From the NCBI GenBank assembly GCA_030524425.1, contig JAUNGN010000001.1, positions 114,834 to 178,833 on the forward strand: 64,000 nucleotides of DNA, given 5' to 3'. Under the pieces are notes generated by a model, which ran no database searches, was not told the origin of the DNA, and saw only the letters and a program-made list of their open reading frames with translations. Shown piece by piece: positions 47,969 through 57,286 of this stretch. The translations under genes were made by a program, and so were the position numbers. This stretch comes from Clostridia bacterium (GTDB taxonomy: Bacteria; Bacillota; Clostridia; Lachnospirales; CAG-274). Each line of letters opens with the position of its first letter. Positions within the stretch are counted from its first letter, which is position 1.

Positions 47969-48298
47969 ATGGCTTTTGGAGATAAATTAAAAGAATTGCT
48001 GGATGAAAAGGAAATTTCTCAAAAGGATTTTGCAGCAGCATTAAATATGGCACCCACAACTTTAAACGGTTATATAAAAAATAACCGTCAGCCTGATTTT
48101 GAAACAATTAAAAATATAGCCACAACTCTTAATGTATCAATAGATTTTCTTTTAGACTACAACAAAAATAATAATATTACCTTATCTGTTCAGGAGCTTT
48201 CCTTAATTTTAAAAATACGAAAAATGAATAATTTTCAAAAAGATATTCTTTATGAGCTTGTAAACATAATAGAAAAAAAATCAATTAAAGAAAGATAA
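47969..48298 (+). CDS. XRE-family helix-turn-helix regulator
   Basis: 109 residues. The N-terminal HTH_3 domain is clear: FGDKLKELLDEKEISQKDFA, APTTLNGYIKNNRQPDFETI and IATTLNVSIDFLLDY. The C-terminal ~40 residues are a helical tail likely used for dimerisation. AAGGATGTG precedes the ATG. It is divergent from the dockerin operon and two matching palindromes lie between the genes, so it is the probable repressor of that operon and of itself. Confidence 0.9.
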   Translation: MAFGDKLKELLDEKEISQKDFAAALNMAPTTLNGYIKNNRQPDFETIKNIATTLNVSIDFLLDYNKNNNITLSVQELSLILKIRKMNNFQKDILYELVNIIEKKSIKER

Positions 48299-48300
48299 TA

Positions 48301-48344
48301 AAAAAACGGAAACTTTAAGCATATTACTTAAAATTTCCGTTTTT
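48301..48344. terminator. Bidirectional terminator between the XRE gene and guaB
   Basis: AAAACGGAAACTTTAAG with CTTAAAATTTCCGTTTT (one bulge), 7-nt loop, T tracts on both sides of the stem. Confidence 0.85.
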
Positions 48345-48358
48345 ATTTATAAACTTAT

Positions 48359-49870
48359 TTACTTTACAGGAACTGCATTCTGATCCTTAAGCACAACATC
48401 ATGTGCACCGCCCTCAACAATACTTGTTGAAGATACAAGAGTAATTCTTGCCTTTTCCTGTAATTCTGGAATAGACAATGAACCGCAGTTACACATGGTT
48501 GAACGAATCTTGGAAAGTGTAATTGCAAGATTGTCGTGTAAGTAGCCTGCATAAGGAACATAAGAGTCAACACCCTCTTCAAATGAAAGCTTGCTTGCAC
48601 CGCCCATATCATATCTTTGCCAGTTTCTTGCTCTTGCTGAACCTTCGCCCCAGTATTCCTTCATATAATTACCGTTTACAATAACCTTGTTTGTAGGACT
48701 CTCTTCAAATCTTGAGAAGTATCTGCCAAGCATGCAGAAATCACAACCCATAGCAAGAGCTAAGGTAATATGATAATCATGAACAATACCGCCGTCTGAA
48801 CAAATAGGAATATAAATACCTGTCTCCTTAAAATACTCATCTCTTGCAGCAGCAACCTCAATAACAGATGTAGCCTGACCTCTGCCTATACCCTTTGTCT
48901 CTCTTGTAATACAGATAGAGCCGCCGCCAATACCGATTTTAATAAAATCTGCTCCTGCTTCAGCAAGGAATCTGAAGCCTTCTCTGTCAACTACATTACC
49001 TGCACCAACCTTAACAGTATTGCCATAGTGCTGTCTTATCCAGTCAATAGTATTCTTCTGCCAAGCTGTAAAGCCCTCTGATGAGTCAATACATAAAACA
49101 TCGGCACCGGCTTCAACCAAGGCAGGCACTCTCTCTGCAAAATCTCTTGTGTTAATACCGGCTCCAACAATATATCTCTTGTGAGCATCAAGAAGCTCCA
49201 TAGTATTTTCCTTGTGGCTCTCATAATCCTTTCTGAATACATAAGCAACAAGTCTCTGCTGGTCATCTACAATAGGGAGAGCATTTAACTTCTTATCCCA
49301 TATAATGTCATTGGCTTCCTTAAGAGTAGTGCCCTCCTTAGCATAAATCATATTTTCAATAGGAGTCATAAACTCAGAAACCTTAGTTTGCGGATCCATT
49401 CTGCTTACTCTGTAATCCCTGCTTGTTACAATACCGAGAAGCTTGCCTGTAGCTGTACCGTCCTCAGTAACAGCAACAGTTGAATGTCCTGTCTGCTCCT
49501 TTAATGCAATAATATCAGCAAGAGTCTGATCAGGTCTTATATTAGAATCACTTTTAACAAAACCTGCCTTGTAGCTCTTTACTCTCTTTACCATCTCAGC
49601 CTGCTGTTCAACAGTCTGTGAGCCATATATAAATGACACACCACCCTCCTTAGCAAGTGCAATAGCCATATTGTCATCTGATACAGACTGCATAATTGCA
49701 GATACTAAAGGAATATTCATCTTAAGAGGACACTCTTCCTCTCCCTTTCTGTACTTTACTAAAGGTGTAACAAGGCTCGCTCTTGCAGGAATACATTCTT
49801 CTGAAGAGTAGCCCGGTACCAACAAGTATTCGCTAAAAGTATGTGATGGTTCTTTAAAATAGTATGCCAT
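48359..49870 (-). CDS. guaB: IMP dehydrogenase
   Basis: 503 residues. The catalytic Cys loop is [40 protein letters not shown] corresponds to the flap. Two CBS domains lie about 100-220 ([31 protein letters not shown]). It oxidises IMP to XMP, the first step to GMP. The sequence belongs to the longer, divergent GuaB branch ([20 protein letters not shown] start). AAAGGAGAT precedes the ATG; a separate promoter and a leader terminator lie upstream. Confidence 0.95.
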   Translation of the reverse strand: MAYYFKEPSHTFSEYLLVPGYSSEECIPARASLVTPLVKYRKGEEECPLKMNIPLVSAIMQSVSDDNMAIALAKEGGVSFIYGSQTVEQQAEMVKRVKSYKAGFVKSDSNIRPDQTLADIIALKEQTGHSTVAVTEDGTATGKLLGIVTSRDYRVSRMDPQTKVSEFMTPIENMIYAKEGTTLKEANDIIWDKKLNALPIVDDQQRLVAYVFRKDYESHKENTMELLDAHKRYIVGAGINTRDFAERVPALVEAGADVLCIDSSEGFTAWQKNTIDWIRQHYGNTVKVGAGNVVDREGFRFLAEAGADFIKIGIGGGSICITRETKGIGRGQATSVIEVAAARDEYFKETGIYIPICSDGGIVHDYHITLALAMGCDFCMLGRYFSRFEESPTNKVIVNGNYMKEYWGEGSARARNWQRYDMGGASKLSFEEGVDSYVPYAGYLHDNLAITLSKIRSTMCNCGSLSIPELQEKARITLVSSTSIVEGGAHDVVLKDQNAVPVK

Positions 49871-49908
49871 TTTCTTAATCTCCTTTGTCTAAAATATTCT
49901 AAATAACA

Positions 49909-49948
49909 CAAAAACGATTGCTAAGAAAAAACTTTCACAATCGCTTTT
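49909..49948 (-). terminator. Leader terminator of guaB
   Basis: On the minus strand AAAAGCGATTG (49948-49938) pairs with CAATCGTTTTT (49920-49910), 11 bp with one G-U, the T tract being part of the 3' arm. It lies between the guaB promoter (50002-50030) and start codon, about 40 nt before the ATG. It could also stop read-through from fba. An upstream hairpin (AAGTTTAT/ATAAACTT near 49967-49990) is present. Confidence 0.7.
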
Positions 49949-50001
49949 GCGGCTACGTTACCAAAAAGTTTATTAACTTTATAAACTTATATTTAAGAAC
50001 A

Positions 50002-50030
50002 ATGATAACACAATATATAAAAATATGCAA
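50002..50030 (-). promoter_or_regulatory. Promoter of guaB
   Basis: Minus strand TTGCAT (50030-50025), 17-bp spacer, TATCAT (50007-50002); start near 49995, leader about 125 nt. Confidence 0.65.
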
Positions 50031-50071
50031 GCTATTTTTTGTAAAAAACAGCCAAAAAAATCTAAGCGGAT

Positions 50072-51019
50072 TTACTTCATTGAATCAACAGAACCCAATA
50101 CCTTTTCAATCTTGTACTCAACTAACTCCTGAACCATATCTCTTGCAACACCAAGATATCCTCTTGGATCAAAAGCCTCAGGCTTTTCTGCAAATGACTT
50201 TCTTATACCTGCAGTCATAGCAAGTCTGATATCAGTATCCATATTAATCTTACAAACAGCCATACTTGAAGCCTTTCTAAGCATTTCAACAGGAATACCG
50301 CTGGCACCCTTAATCTCACCGCCGTACTTATTGCAAAGCTCAATAACAGCAGGGTCTACACTTGATGCACCATGTAAAACAATTGGATAATCCTTAAAGC
50401 CTGCAGCCTCAAGCTTAGCAGTAATTGTTGCAAGTCTGTCAAAATCAAGCTTAGCCTCGCCCTTAAACTTGTAAGCACCATGGCTTGTACCAATAGCAAT
50501 AGCTAAAGAATCTACACCGGTTCTTGTAACAAAGTCAACAGCCTGATCCGGATCAGTATATGTAGCATTGGCAGCATCTACATTAACATCATCCTCAACA
50601 CCTGCAAGCTTACCAAGCTCAGCCTCAACCACTACGCCATGAGCATGTGCATAATCAACAACTTCCTTAGTCTTGGCAACATTTTCCTCATAGTCAAAGT
50701 GAGAACCGTCAAACATAACAGAAGTAAATCCGTTTTCAACACAAAGCTTAACAGTTTCAAGGTCAGGACCATGGTCGAGGTGTAAAGCAACATCAACACC
50801 TGTTTCATCAACAAGAGCCTCAACCATACCTAATAAGCACTTAGGACCTGCATACTTTAATGCAGACTTGGAGCACTGCATGATAACGGCAGAATTCTTT
50901 GCAGCAGCACCTCTCATAACACCCTGTACAATTTCCATATTGTTAATGTTAAAAGCACCTATTGCATACTTACCCTCAAAAGCCTTTTTAAACATTTCCT
51001 TTGTTGTAACTAAAGCCAT
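50072..51019 (-). CDS. fba: Fructose-bisphosphate aldolase, class II
   Basis: 315 residues. The Zn2+-binding histidines are in VALHLDHGPDLE and further in AIGTSHGAYKF and IVLHGASSV; AIGAFNINNMEIVQGV is the family N-terminus. It splits fructose 1,6-bisphosphate in glycolysis. AAGGAGG precedes the ATG and a good promoter lies at 51058-51086. A weak U-rich hairpin follows the stop (AAATC/GATTT near 50052-50067). Confidence 0.96.
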   Translation of the reverse strand: MALVTTKEMFKKAFEGKYAIGAFNINNMEIVQGVMRGAAAKNSAVIMQCSKSALKYAGPKCLLGMVEALVDETGVDVALHLDHGPDLETVKLCVENGFTSVMFDGSHFDYEENVAKTKEVVDYAHAHGVVVEAELGKLAGVEDDVNVDAANATYTDPDQAVDFVTRTGVDSLAIAIGTSHGAYKFKGEAKLDFDRLATITAKLEAAGFKDYPIVLHGASSVDPAVIELCNKYGGEIKGASGIPVEMLRKASSMAVCKINMDTDIRLAMTAGIRKSFAEKPEAFDPRGYLGVARDMVQELVEYKIEKVLGSVDSMK

Positions 51020-51057
51020 AACATATTCCTCCTTAATATATAAATTTAATTATAATT

Positions 51058-51086
51058 ATTATAACACACTTAAATATTTTAGGCAA
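51058..51086 (-). promoter_or_regulatory. Promoter of fba
   Basis: Minus strand TTGCCT (51086-51081), 17-bp spacer, TATAAT (51063-51058). Confidence 0.75.
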
Positions 51087-51249
51087 CAGATTTATAAACT
51101 TTTATACCTGATTTTTATTTAAATTGTGACATTAACATTACAAATATATTTAAAAGCCCTTATCTGTTGAAAACGGCAATTCTTTATGATAATATTAATT
51201 TATATTAATATTTAATTATAAAATGATTAAAATTTAATTAGAATAACCA

Positions 51250-51278
51250 TTGACAAACCGCCTTGTATACTGTATTAT
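51250..51278 (+). promoter_or_regulatory. Promoter of the ABC-transporter operon
   Basis: TTGACA (51250-51255), 17-bp spacer, TATTAT (51273-51278), about 40 nt before the first ATG. Confidence 0.7.
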
Positions 51279-51319
51279 AATCAATAGACAGTTAATACAA
51301 AAAACAGAAGGGATATATT

Positions 51320-52042
51320 ATGAACGGGAAAGGAAAACCTTTAATCAGGGTTAAAAATTTACGAAAAGAATATCCGGCAGGAGAGGATACGGTCATTGCC
51401 TTAAAGGATATAAGCTTTGAAATAATGCCCGGCGAAATATGCTGTATTTTCGGTACATCAGGTTCGGGAAAAAGTACTCTTTTAAACCAGCTTGCAGGTC
51501 TTGAAAGTCCTACATCGGGAGAGGTTTTAATAGGCAATATTCCAATATCAAAGCTGTCGGAAAACGATTTGGCTGTATTCAGGCAGAAATATTTAGGCTT
51601 TATATTTCAATCCTATAACCTGATGCAGACAATGACTGCTCTTGAAAACACCGCCTTACCCTTAGTATTTAAGGGCATAGATAAAAAAACACGTGAGCAA
51701 AGCGCAAAAAGCATTTTGGAAATTGTAGGATTAAGCAACAGACTTAACCATTATCCAAATCAAATGTCGGGAGGACAGCAGCAAAGAGTTGGTATTGCAA
51801 GAGCATTTATTACAAAGCCTAAAATTGTATTTGCTGATGAGCCTACGGGAAACCTTGATACAAAAACTACCATTGAGGTTATGGAAATGATTAAAAACTT
51901 TGCAGAAAAATACAATCAGACAATAATTTTAGTCACCCACGAGCCTGAATTGGCAGAATACGCCACAAGAGTTATTACATTAGCTGACGGTGAAATTATA
52001 AGTGATACAAGAAAGGAACAGGTACATAAATATGAACAATAG
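51320..52042 (+). CDS. ABC transporter ATP-binding protein, MacB/LolD type
   Basis: 240 residues. Walker A GTSGSGKST, Q loop FIFQSYNLM, signature MSGGQQQRVGIARAF, Walker B IVFADEPTGNLD and the H-loop histidine in VTHEPELAE. The LolD-like PTGNLDTKT stretch and YPAGEDTVIALKDISFEI start place it in the MacB/LolD/FtsE group, which drives mechanotransmission rather than substrate channelling. Its stop overlaps the next gene by 11 nt; the third gene codes the matching permease. Confidence 0.95.
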   Translation: MNGKGKPLIRVKNLRKEYPAGEDTVIALKDISFEIMPGEICCIFGTSGSGKSTLLNQLAGLESPTSGEVLIGNIPISKLSENDLAVFRQKYLGFIFQSYNLMQTMTALENTALPLVFKGIDKKTREQSAKSILEIVGLSNRLNHYPNQMSGGQQQRVGIARAFITKPKIVFADEPTGNLDTKTTIEVMEMIKNFAEKYNQTIILVTHEPELAEYATRVITLADGEIISDTRKEQVHKYEQ

Positions 52043-54482
52043 AATTTTAAGTCTTATAATTGCAGCAGCACTTATATTCAACAGTATTACGGCAGTGCTT
52101 GCGGCAAAAAGCTGTAATCCAAAAGCGGATGAATATACAATTAAAGATAATGTAAATATGATAATCAGCCGTATTGAATTAGGTGAAGTTGCAAATATAT
52201 CCATTGATATGAAAGACGACAATATAAAAACAGATGAAATTTCTTCACCAGATAATATAGAAATATCAGGAACCGACGGCAGTTTTGGTTCTCCTGATGC
52301 AGACAGTGTTGAGATAACTTCATCAGCAGGAGAAAATCTTAAATATACAATTAATTTTAAAAACGTCACCTATTCAGGTACGGGCAGCAGCATAAGCTTT
52401 AAGGTAAAATATAAGGACTTAAATCTTACATCAGAAAAAATTACTCTTAATATAAACGAATGCAGTGAAAAAGACAATAGCAACGAAAATATAAACAGTG
52501 AAACAAACCGTCAGCCCTATGTTGAAATAGGAAGAAGCAATATTGAAACACCGGTTAAAGCCAATGAGGAATTTACATTATACCTGACTGTTAAAAACAG
52601 AGGCAGTGCTAAAATGAAAAGACCTGTAATGACAATTTCCCTGCCTGACTCCATAGACTCTCTTGAAGGAACGGGAAATATTCAGATGCCTGACATTGAA
52701 GCAGGTACAAGCAGAAACATAAGCCTTAAGCTAAAGGCATCAGACTATATACAATCAGCCTCAGAAGAAATTGACATAAACTTAAATTATAACTATGAAT
52801 CAGGTTCTAACGGTCTGATTTCAGGAAGCTATAACGACAGAATATTTATACCGATGAAGGCTACGGCAAAAACCTCTGCTCCCATTGTACAAATATCAAG
52901 AGGAAGCATTAAAACTCCTATAGAGGGAAACCAGGAGTTTATACTTCCCATAACAATAAAAAATACGGGAAGTACCTCAATTACCCTGCCTCAGCTTTCA
53001 ATTTCACCTTCCGATGAAATTATACTTATGGATGACAGCGCAGTAATAAGCTTAAATGATTTAAAACCAAAGGAAGAAACAACTACAAGTATAAGGCTAA
53101 AAACAAAAAAATATATCTCCTCCTCTGCACAGGAAATTACTGCGGAGCTTAAATATAATTATAAATCCGAAAACGATGATTTGCAGGCTAAGGAAAGTAC
53201 AAAACTTATAATTCCCACACAGCCCAATGATGAAGGAGCAGAGCCATTACTCCATATTGTTACGGAAAATATAGACAATCCTTTAAAAAGCAATGAAAAG
53301 TTTTCAATAAAAGTTACAATAAACAATATTGGCTCAACCAATTTAAATGCAGGTGTATTAAACTGGGAGCCGGGAGACGGAATTATACTTACAGATAAAA
53401 CAGCTTCCGTAAACATAGGCAGCTTAAAAGCAGGGGCAAGTAAGGAAATTACGCTGAAGGGAAAAACAGGTGATAAGCTTTCTTCTACAACACAGGTACT
53501 TAACGGTGAACTTACATATAAATATGAAAACAGCAAAAATACTGCTCAGGGAAGTGAAACAATAAAGATAATACTTCCTACGGAGCCTGAAAGTGAAACA
53601 ACCTTTAATAACGCTACACCAAATATAATTGTAAACCAATATAATTACGGAGGTGTACCTATAGCAAACGGCAGTACATTTAACTTTGATGTTTCATTTA
53701 AAAACACAAGTAAAACAACACCCATTGAAAACATTGTCATGAGTATTGAAACCGATGCGGGACTTTCCATACACTCTGCCTCCAACACATACTATTACGA
53801 AAAAATTCCTGCCCTGGGCGTTAAGAGTCAGTCAATAGGTATGCAAGTTCTGCCTTCTGCCGAAACAGGCTCTGTTAAACTTACAATAAACTTTAGCTAT
53901 GAATATGTTGAAAACAGTGAAAGAAAGCAGATATCTTCCTCACAAAATGTTTCAATACCCGTATACAAGCCCGATAAGCTGGAAATAACTCTCGATCCTC
54001 TGCCTTCTGCTACAGTCGGCATTGAGCAGACAGTGAATCTGAACTATGTAAATAAGGGAAAAGGCGATCTTTCAAATGTAAAAGCTGAAATAACAGGTAA
54101 TATTACAGCCCTTACGTCAGTTCAGAATTTAGGCAATTTTGAATCGGGAAAAAGCGGAACCATAACATTTGTTGTTGTTCCCGAAGTTCCCGGAGAGGCT
54201 AATTTTACAATAAAGGTTTCTTACGAAGATGCTAATCTTGAACAAAAAACCTTAGAATTCCCATGCACAATGAATGTTGAGGACTATGTGGACAATATGG
54301 AGCAGCCTGAAGAATTCCCCGAAGAGGAAACTTCTTCTCACAGTATTTGGAAAATTGTATTGTCTGTAATTGGTGCTGCAATATTAATTTTAATTATATT
54401 CATAATACTCAGAAAAAGAAAAAAGAAAAAATTATCCGAAACAGTTAAAGTAAATTGGGAGGCAGAGGATGAAGATAAATGA
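52032..54482 (+). CDS. Large exported beta-sandwich-repeat protein with C-terminal membrane anchor
   Basis: 816 residues from ATG 52032, placed by AGGAACAGG and by overlap with the ATPase stop. Signal peptide about 1-24. About five repeats of some 120 residues follow (CARDB/COG1361-like), each with a pattern like NIETPVKANEEFTLYLTVKN then NRGSA/NTGST/NIGST and a conserved Asn-Tyr-(K/E)-Tyr end. One membrane helix (IWKIVLSVIGAAILILII) and a Lys/Arg-rich tail close the protein. It sits exactly where a MacA-type adaptor gene would be, but has no adaptor features. Role unknown; an extracytoplasmic partner of the permease is likely. Overlaps the permease gene by 14 nt. Confidence 0.8.
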   Translation: MNNRILSLIIAAALIFNSITAVLAAKSCNPKADEYTIKDNVNMIISRIELGEVANISIDMKDDNIKTDEISSPDNIEISGTDGSFGSPDADSVEITSSAGENLKYTINFKNVTYSGTGSSISFKVKYKDLNLTSEKITLNINECSEKDNSNENINSETNRQPYVEIGRSNIETPVKANEEFTLYLTVKNRGSAKMKRPVMTISLPDSIDSLEGTGNIQMPDIEAGTSRNISLKLKASDYIQSASEEIDINLNYNYESGSNGLISGSYNDRIFIPMKATAKTSAPIVQISRGSIKTPIEGNQEFILPITIKNTGSTSITLPQLSISPSDEIILMDDSAVISLNDLKPKEETTTSIRLKTKKYISSSAQEITAELKYNYKSENDDLQAKESTKLIIPTQPNDEGAEPLLHIVTENIDNPLKSNEKFSIKVTINNIGSTNLNAGVLNWEPGDGIILTDKTASVNIGSLKAGASKEITLKGKTGDKLSSTTQVLNGELTYKYENSKNTAQGSETIKIILPTEPESETTFNNATPNIIVNQYNYGGVPIANGSTFNFDVSFKNTSKTTPIENIVMSIETDAGLSIHSASNTYYYEKIPALGVKSQSIGMQVLPSAETGSVKLTINFSYEYVENSERKQISSSQNVSIPVYKPDKLEITLDPLPSATVGIEQTVNLNYVNKGKGDLSNVKAEITGNITALTSVQNLGNFESGKSGTITFVVVPEVPGEANFTIKVSYEDANLEQKTLEFPCTMNVEDYVDNMEQPEEFPEEETSSHSIWKIVLSVIGAAILILIIFIILRKRKKKKLSETVKVNWEAEDEDK

Positions 54483-55842
54483 TTTAATTAAAATATGTAT
54501 AAATAATTTATTTCGGCATAAGTCCAGAACAATATTAACTGTCTTAGGTGTTATTGTAGGCTGCTGCTCTGTAGTAATAATGATTTCCTTTGGTATTGCA
54601 ATGAAAATCTCACAGGAAAGTATGCTTGCTGAAATGGGAGACCTGCAGATAATAAATGTTTACAATTCCCGTGATGACATAAAGATAACAGAAAAAACCG
54701 TTGAATCTTTAGAGAGCCTGGAAAATGTAACAGGCGTAAACCCTAAAATGAGAATGAACGATATTATGACCTCTGTTTCGGCAGGTGAAAGCGGGCGTTT
54801 TAAAACAGATTATACAAATATTATGGGAATAAAAAAAGATGCTATAGATACCTTTGGATATGAAATTACCGAGGGAAGAAATATACATAGCAGTTCAGAC
54901 GGCAATACTATAGAAGCACTGGCAGGTAAATACTTTGCTTACAGCCTATACGATACACAGCGCCCTTCAGGCAGCAATTATATTGACTATTGGTCATATA
55001 TATATGGTGATAACAATGAAAGCGAAGATATTCCTGACCCTTATGTAGATGTTCTTAATACTGCATTTGAAATAACCCTGGGAGATCCTGATCCTAACTC
55101 AAGTGATAAAGCAGTAACAAAAAAATTTAAAATAGTAGGTATTCTGGAAGAGGATTACAGCAAGGGCAGTGAAACCTCAGACGGACTTCTTGTAAATTCA
55201 GAAGATATAAAAAAATTGATTAAGGAATACAATTTGTTAAATAATATTCCTCAAAAAGGTCAGCAAAGCTATGATAATGCAGCCGTTAAAGTAAATGACA
55301 TAAAAAATGTAAAAGAAGTCGAAAACAAAATAAAAGATATGGGCTTTTATACCAGCTCACTTGAAAGTATAAGAGAACCTATGGAAAAAGAAGTCAGACA
55401 AAAACAGCTTATGTTTGCAGGCTTAGGTATAGTATCTCTTTTTGTTGCAGCCTTAGGTATTATGAATACAATGATTATGGCTATTTCGGAAAGAAAAAGA
55501 GAAATCGGAGTAATGAAGGCACTGGGCTGTCTTGTCGGAAATATTCGCACAATGTTTTTATTGGAAGCAGGCTTTATCGGTCTTATAGGCGGAATTTTAG
55601 GCTCATTAGTAAGCTTTGTTGTATCTGCGATAATAAATCTTGTGTCAACAGAAACAGAAATCATAGACTGGAATACGCTTTATACCGTATTGTTTGTAAA
55701 TACGGACAGAGTAAGCGTAATACCTGTATGGCTTGCCGTAAGTGCAGTTGTATTTTCCGTATTTGTGGGAGTAGCCTCAGGATATTATCCTGCAAACAGT
55801 GCAATTAAGGTATCTGCACTGGATGCTATAAGATCAGAATAA
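54469..55842 (+). CDS. MacB-type ABC transporter permease
   Basis: 457 residues. One N-terminal helix (SRTILTVLGVIVGCCSVVIMI), a large extracytoplasmic MacB_PCD-like domain (about 45-310), and three C-terminal helices of the FtsX type (LFVAALGIMNTMIMAISERK, EIGVMKALGCLVGNIRTMF). The lack of an outer membrane and the large partner protein suggest lipoprotein, peptide or signal handling at the cell surface. Complete operon: ATPase, exported repeat protein, permease, then a terminator. Confidence 0.92.
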   Translation: MKINDLIKICINNLFRHKSRTILTVLGVIVGCCSVVIMISFGIAMKISQESMLAEMGDLQIINVYNSRDDIKITEKTVESLESLENVTGVNPKMRMNDIMTSVSAGESGRFKTDYTNIMGIKKDAIDTFGYEITEGRNIHSSSDGNTIEALAGKYFAYSLYDTQRPSGSNYIDYWSYIYGDNNESEDIPDPYVDVLNTAFEITLGDPDPNSSDKAVTKKFKIVGILEEDYSKGSETSDGLLVNSEDIKKLIKEYNLLNNIPQKGQQSYDNAAVKVNDIKNVKEVENKIKDMGFYTSSLESIREPMEKEVRQKQLMFAGLGIVSLFVAALGIMNTMIMAISERKREIGVMKALGCLVGNIRTMFLLEAGFIGLIGGILGSLVSFVVSAIINLVSTETEIIDWNTLYTVLFVNTDRVSVIPVWLAVSAVVFSVFVGVASGYYPANSAIKVSALDAIRSE

Positions 55843-55900
55843 ATATCGCAGTAAAGTATCGGTATCGTATATCATAAGGTCTGAATAAATATCAAAATTA

Positions 55901-55940
55901 TAATGAAAGCCCGTCAGTTCATACTGACGGGCTTTCATTA
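55901..55940. terminator. Bidirectional terminator between the permease and aldolase-like genes
   Basis: A perfect 17-bp stem (55901-55917 with 55924-55940) with a 6-nt loop, GC-rich in the middle (GAAAGCCCGTCAG) and A+T-rich at the base. Confidence 0.9.
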
Positions 55941-55942
55941 TA

Positions 55943-56932
55943 TTAATCCATTTCAAGAATTTCGTGATAAAAGTTTTTATAATCAGTTCGCTTTTCCTGT
56001 GTAAACTTAATAGCCGAACGGGGATGACAATTTAAAATACCGGTCATAAGGTATGGAAAATCATAGCCCCAAACAGCACCCTCAGCCTTTAATTTAAGAA
56101 TATGCTTTTCAACAAAATCCATTGTAGGCACAACATTATACTTAGGATTTCTTAAAAGACCAAGCAAAAGCTCCATAAAACAGTTGCCTGCACCTCTGCC
56201 CATACCGCTCATTGTTGCATCAACATATGTAGCACCGTTTTTCATTGCAGTAATAGTATTTGCAAAGGCAAGCTGCTGATTATTATGTCCATGGAAACCT
56301 ATTTTCTTGCTGTACTTCTTTCCTATCTCTACATATCTTCTTGTAAGAACTTCAATTTCTTCGGGATAGAATGAACCAAAGCTGTCTACAAGGTATATTA
56401 TGTCAGTACTGCTCTTAGCAAGCATTTCAAGACCTTCAACAAGCTGATCCTCTCTTACCTTTGATACTGCCATAATATTTACTGAAACCTCATATCCTTT
56501 AGCCTTTGCGTCCTCAATTAAATCAATAGCTGCCGGAATTTGATGAATATAAGTAGCTATTCTTATAAGGTCAAAAGGACTTTCTTCCTTGGGAAGGACA
56601 TCGTTTTTATCAGTTCTTCCTACATCAAGCATAACGGCAAGCTTTAAAGGCGTATCATTACTGCCTACAATTTCCCTTACATCCTTGTCAACACAGAACT
56701 TCCATTTACCGAATTTTGTTTCGTCAAATATTTCCTTTGATGCCTTGTAGCCAAATTCCATATAGTCTACACCGGCTTTAATATTCGCAAGGTATAAATC
56801 CTTAACAAATTCATCTGTAAATTTAAAATCATTAACAAGTCCGCCATCTCTTAACGTGGCATCTACAACCCTTAATCCCGGAATGTAGGACATAAGATTT
56901 GGCTGGGCTTCAAAAATTTTGTTTTCTGACAT
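55943..56932 (-). CDS. DRE-TIM metallolyase, HMGL/4-hydroxy-2-oxovalerate aldolase-like
   Basis: 329 residues. The signature VDATLRDGGLVNDF (DATLRDGG) and the metal-binding HxH in IGFHGHNNQQLAFAN mark the family of HMG-CoA lyase, isopropylmalate synthase and 4-hydroxy-2-oxovalerate aldolase. LVDSFGSFYPEEIE and ATMSGMGRGAGN are the conserved TIM-barrel strands. No acetaldehyde dehydrogenase or other degradation gene lies nearby, so the reaction is open; a nucleotide-sugar or polysaccharide-linked aldolase is another option. GGAGG precedes the ATG. Confidence 0.82.
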   Translation of the reverse strand: MSENKIFEAQPNLMSYIPGLRVVDATLRDGGLVNDFKFTDEFVKDLYLANIKAGVDYMEFGYKASKEIFDETKFGKWKFCVDKDVREIVGSNDTPLKLAVMLDVGRTDKNDVLPKEESPFDLIRIATYIHQIPAAIDLIEDAKAKGYEVSVNIMAVSKVREDQLVEGLEMLAKSSTDIIYLVDSFGSFYPEEIEVLTRRYVEIGKKYSKKIGFHGHNNQQLAFANTITAMKNGATYVDATMSGMGRGAGNCFMELLLGLLRNPKYNVVPTMDFVEKHILKLKAEGAVWGYDFPYLMTGILNCHPRSAIKFTQEKRTDYKNFYHEILEMD

Positions 56933-56981
56933 TTTATTCCTCCGTTTAGTAAATTAATGTTTATAGGGCTGGTTAATTTAG

Positions 56982-57167
56982 TTTTAGACGCAAATGCGAG
57001 CATTTGCTATAACCCCTCAGTCCGGCTCAAAGAGCCGGCCAGCTCCCCTGCAGGGGCGCCAAGTAACTGTTCTTTTGCCAACTGCTGTACTAAAAAGAAT
57101 GCCTGCTTGGCTCCCTTTTAAGGGAGCTGTCACGCAGTGACTGAGGGTTTTGCGTCGCAGACTAAAA
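56982..57167. repeat. Palindromic MITE-like repeat element
   Basis: About 186 bp that can fold end to end. The arms pair as TTTTAG/CTAAAA, GACGCAAA (56987-56994)/TTTGCGTC (57149-57156), CCCTCAGTC/GACTGAGGG (57014-57022/57139-57147), CAGCTCCC/GGGAGCTG and GCCAAG/CTTGGC. A local hairpin CCGGCTC/GAGCCGG lies in the left arm. No ORF. It fills most of the gap 56933-57286, which otherwise shows only a short CTTTGC/GCAAAG hairpin near 57203-57221. Confidence 0.75.
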
Positions 57168-57286
57168 TCCGCAGGTTTGCAAACCCAAAGAATACGGGAC
57201 TTGCTTTGCGGAGCAAAGTTGTTTGATAGAATTCACTTTCTCCGAGGCTGGTCGTAAAACTGCATTTTGGTCAATTAAACAATAAT

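Noticed and set aside
49909..50030. Purine riboswitch upstream of guaB
   Set aside because: The conserved purine-aptamer core sequences are not visible in the leader.
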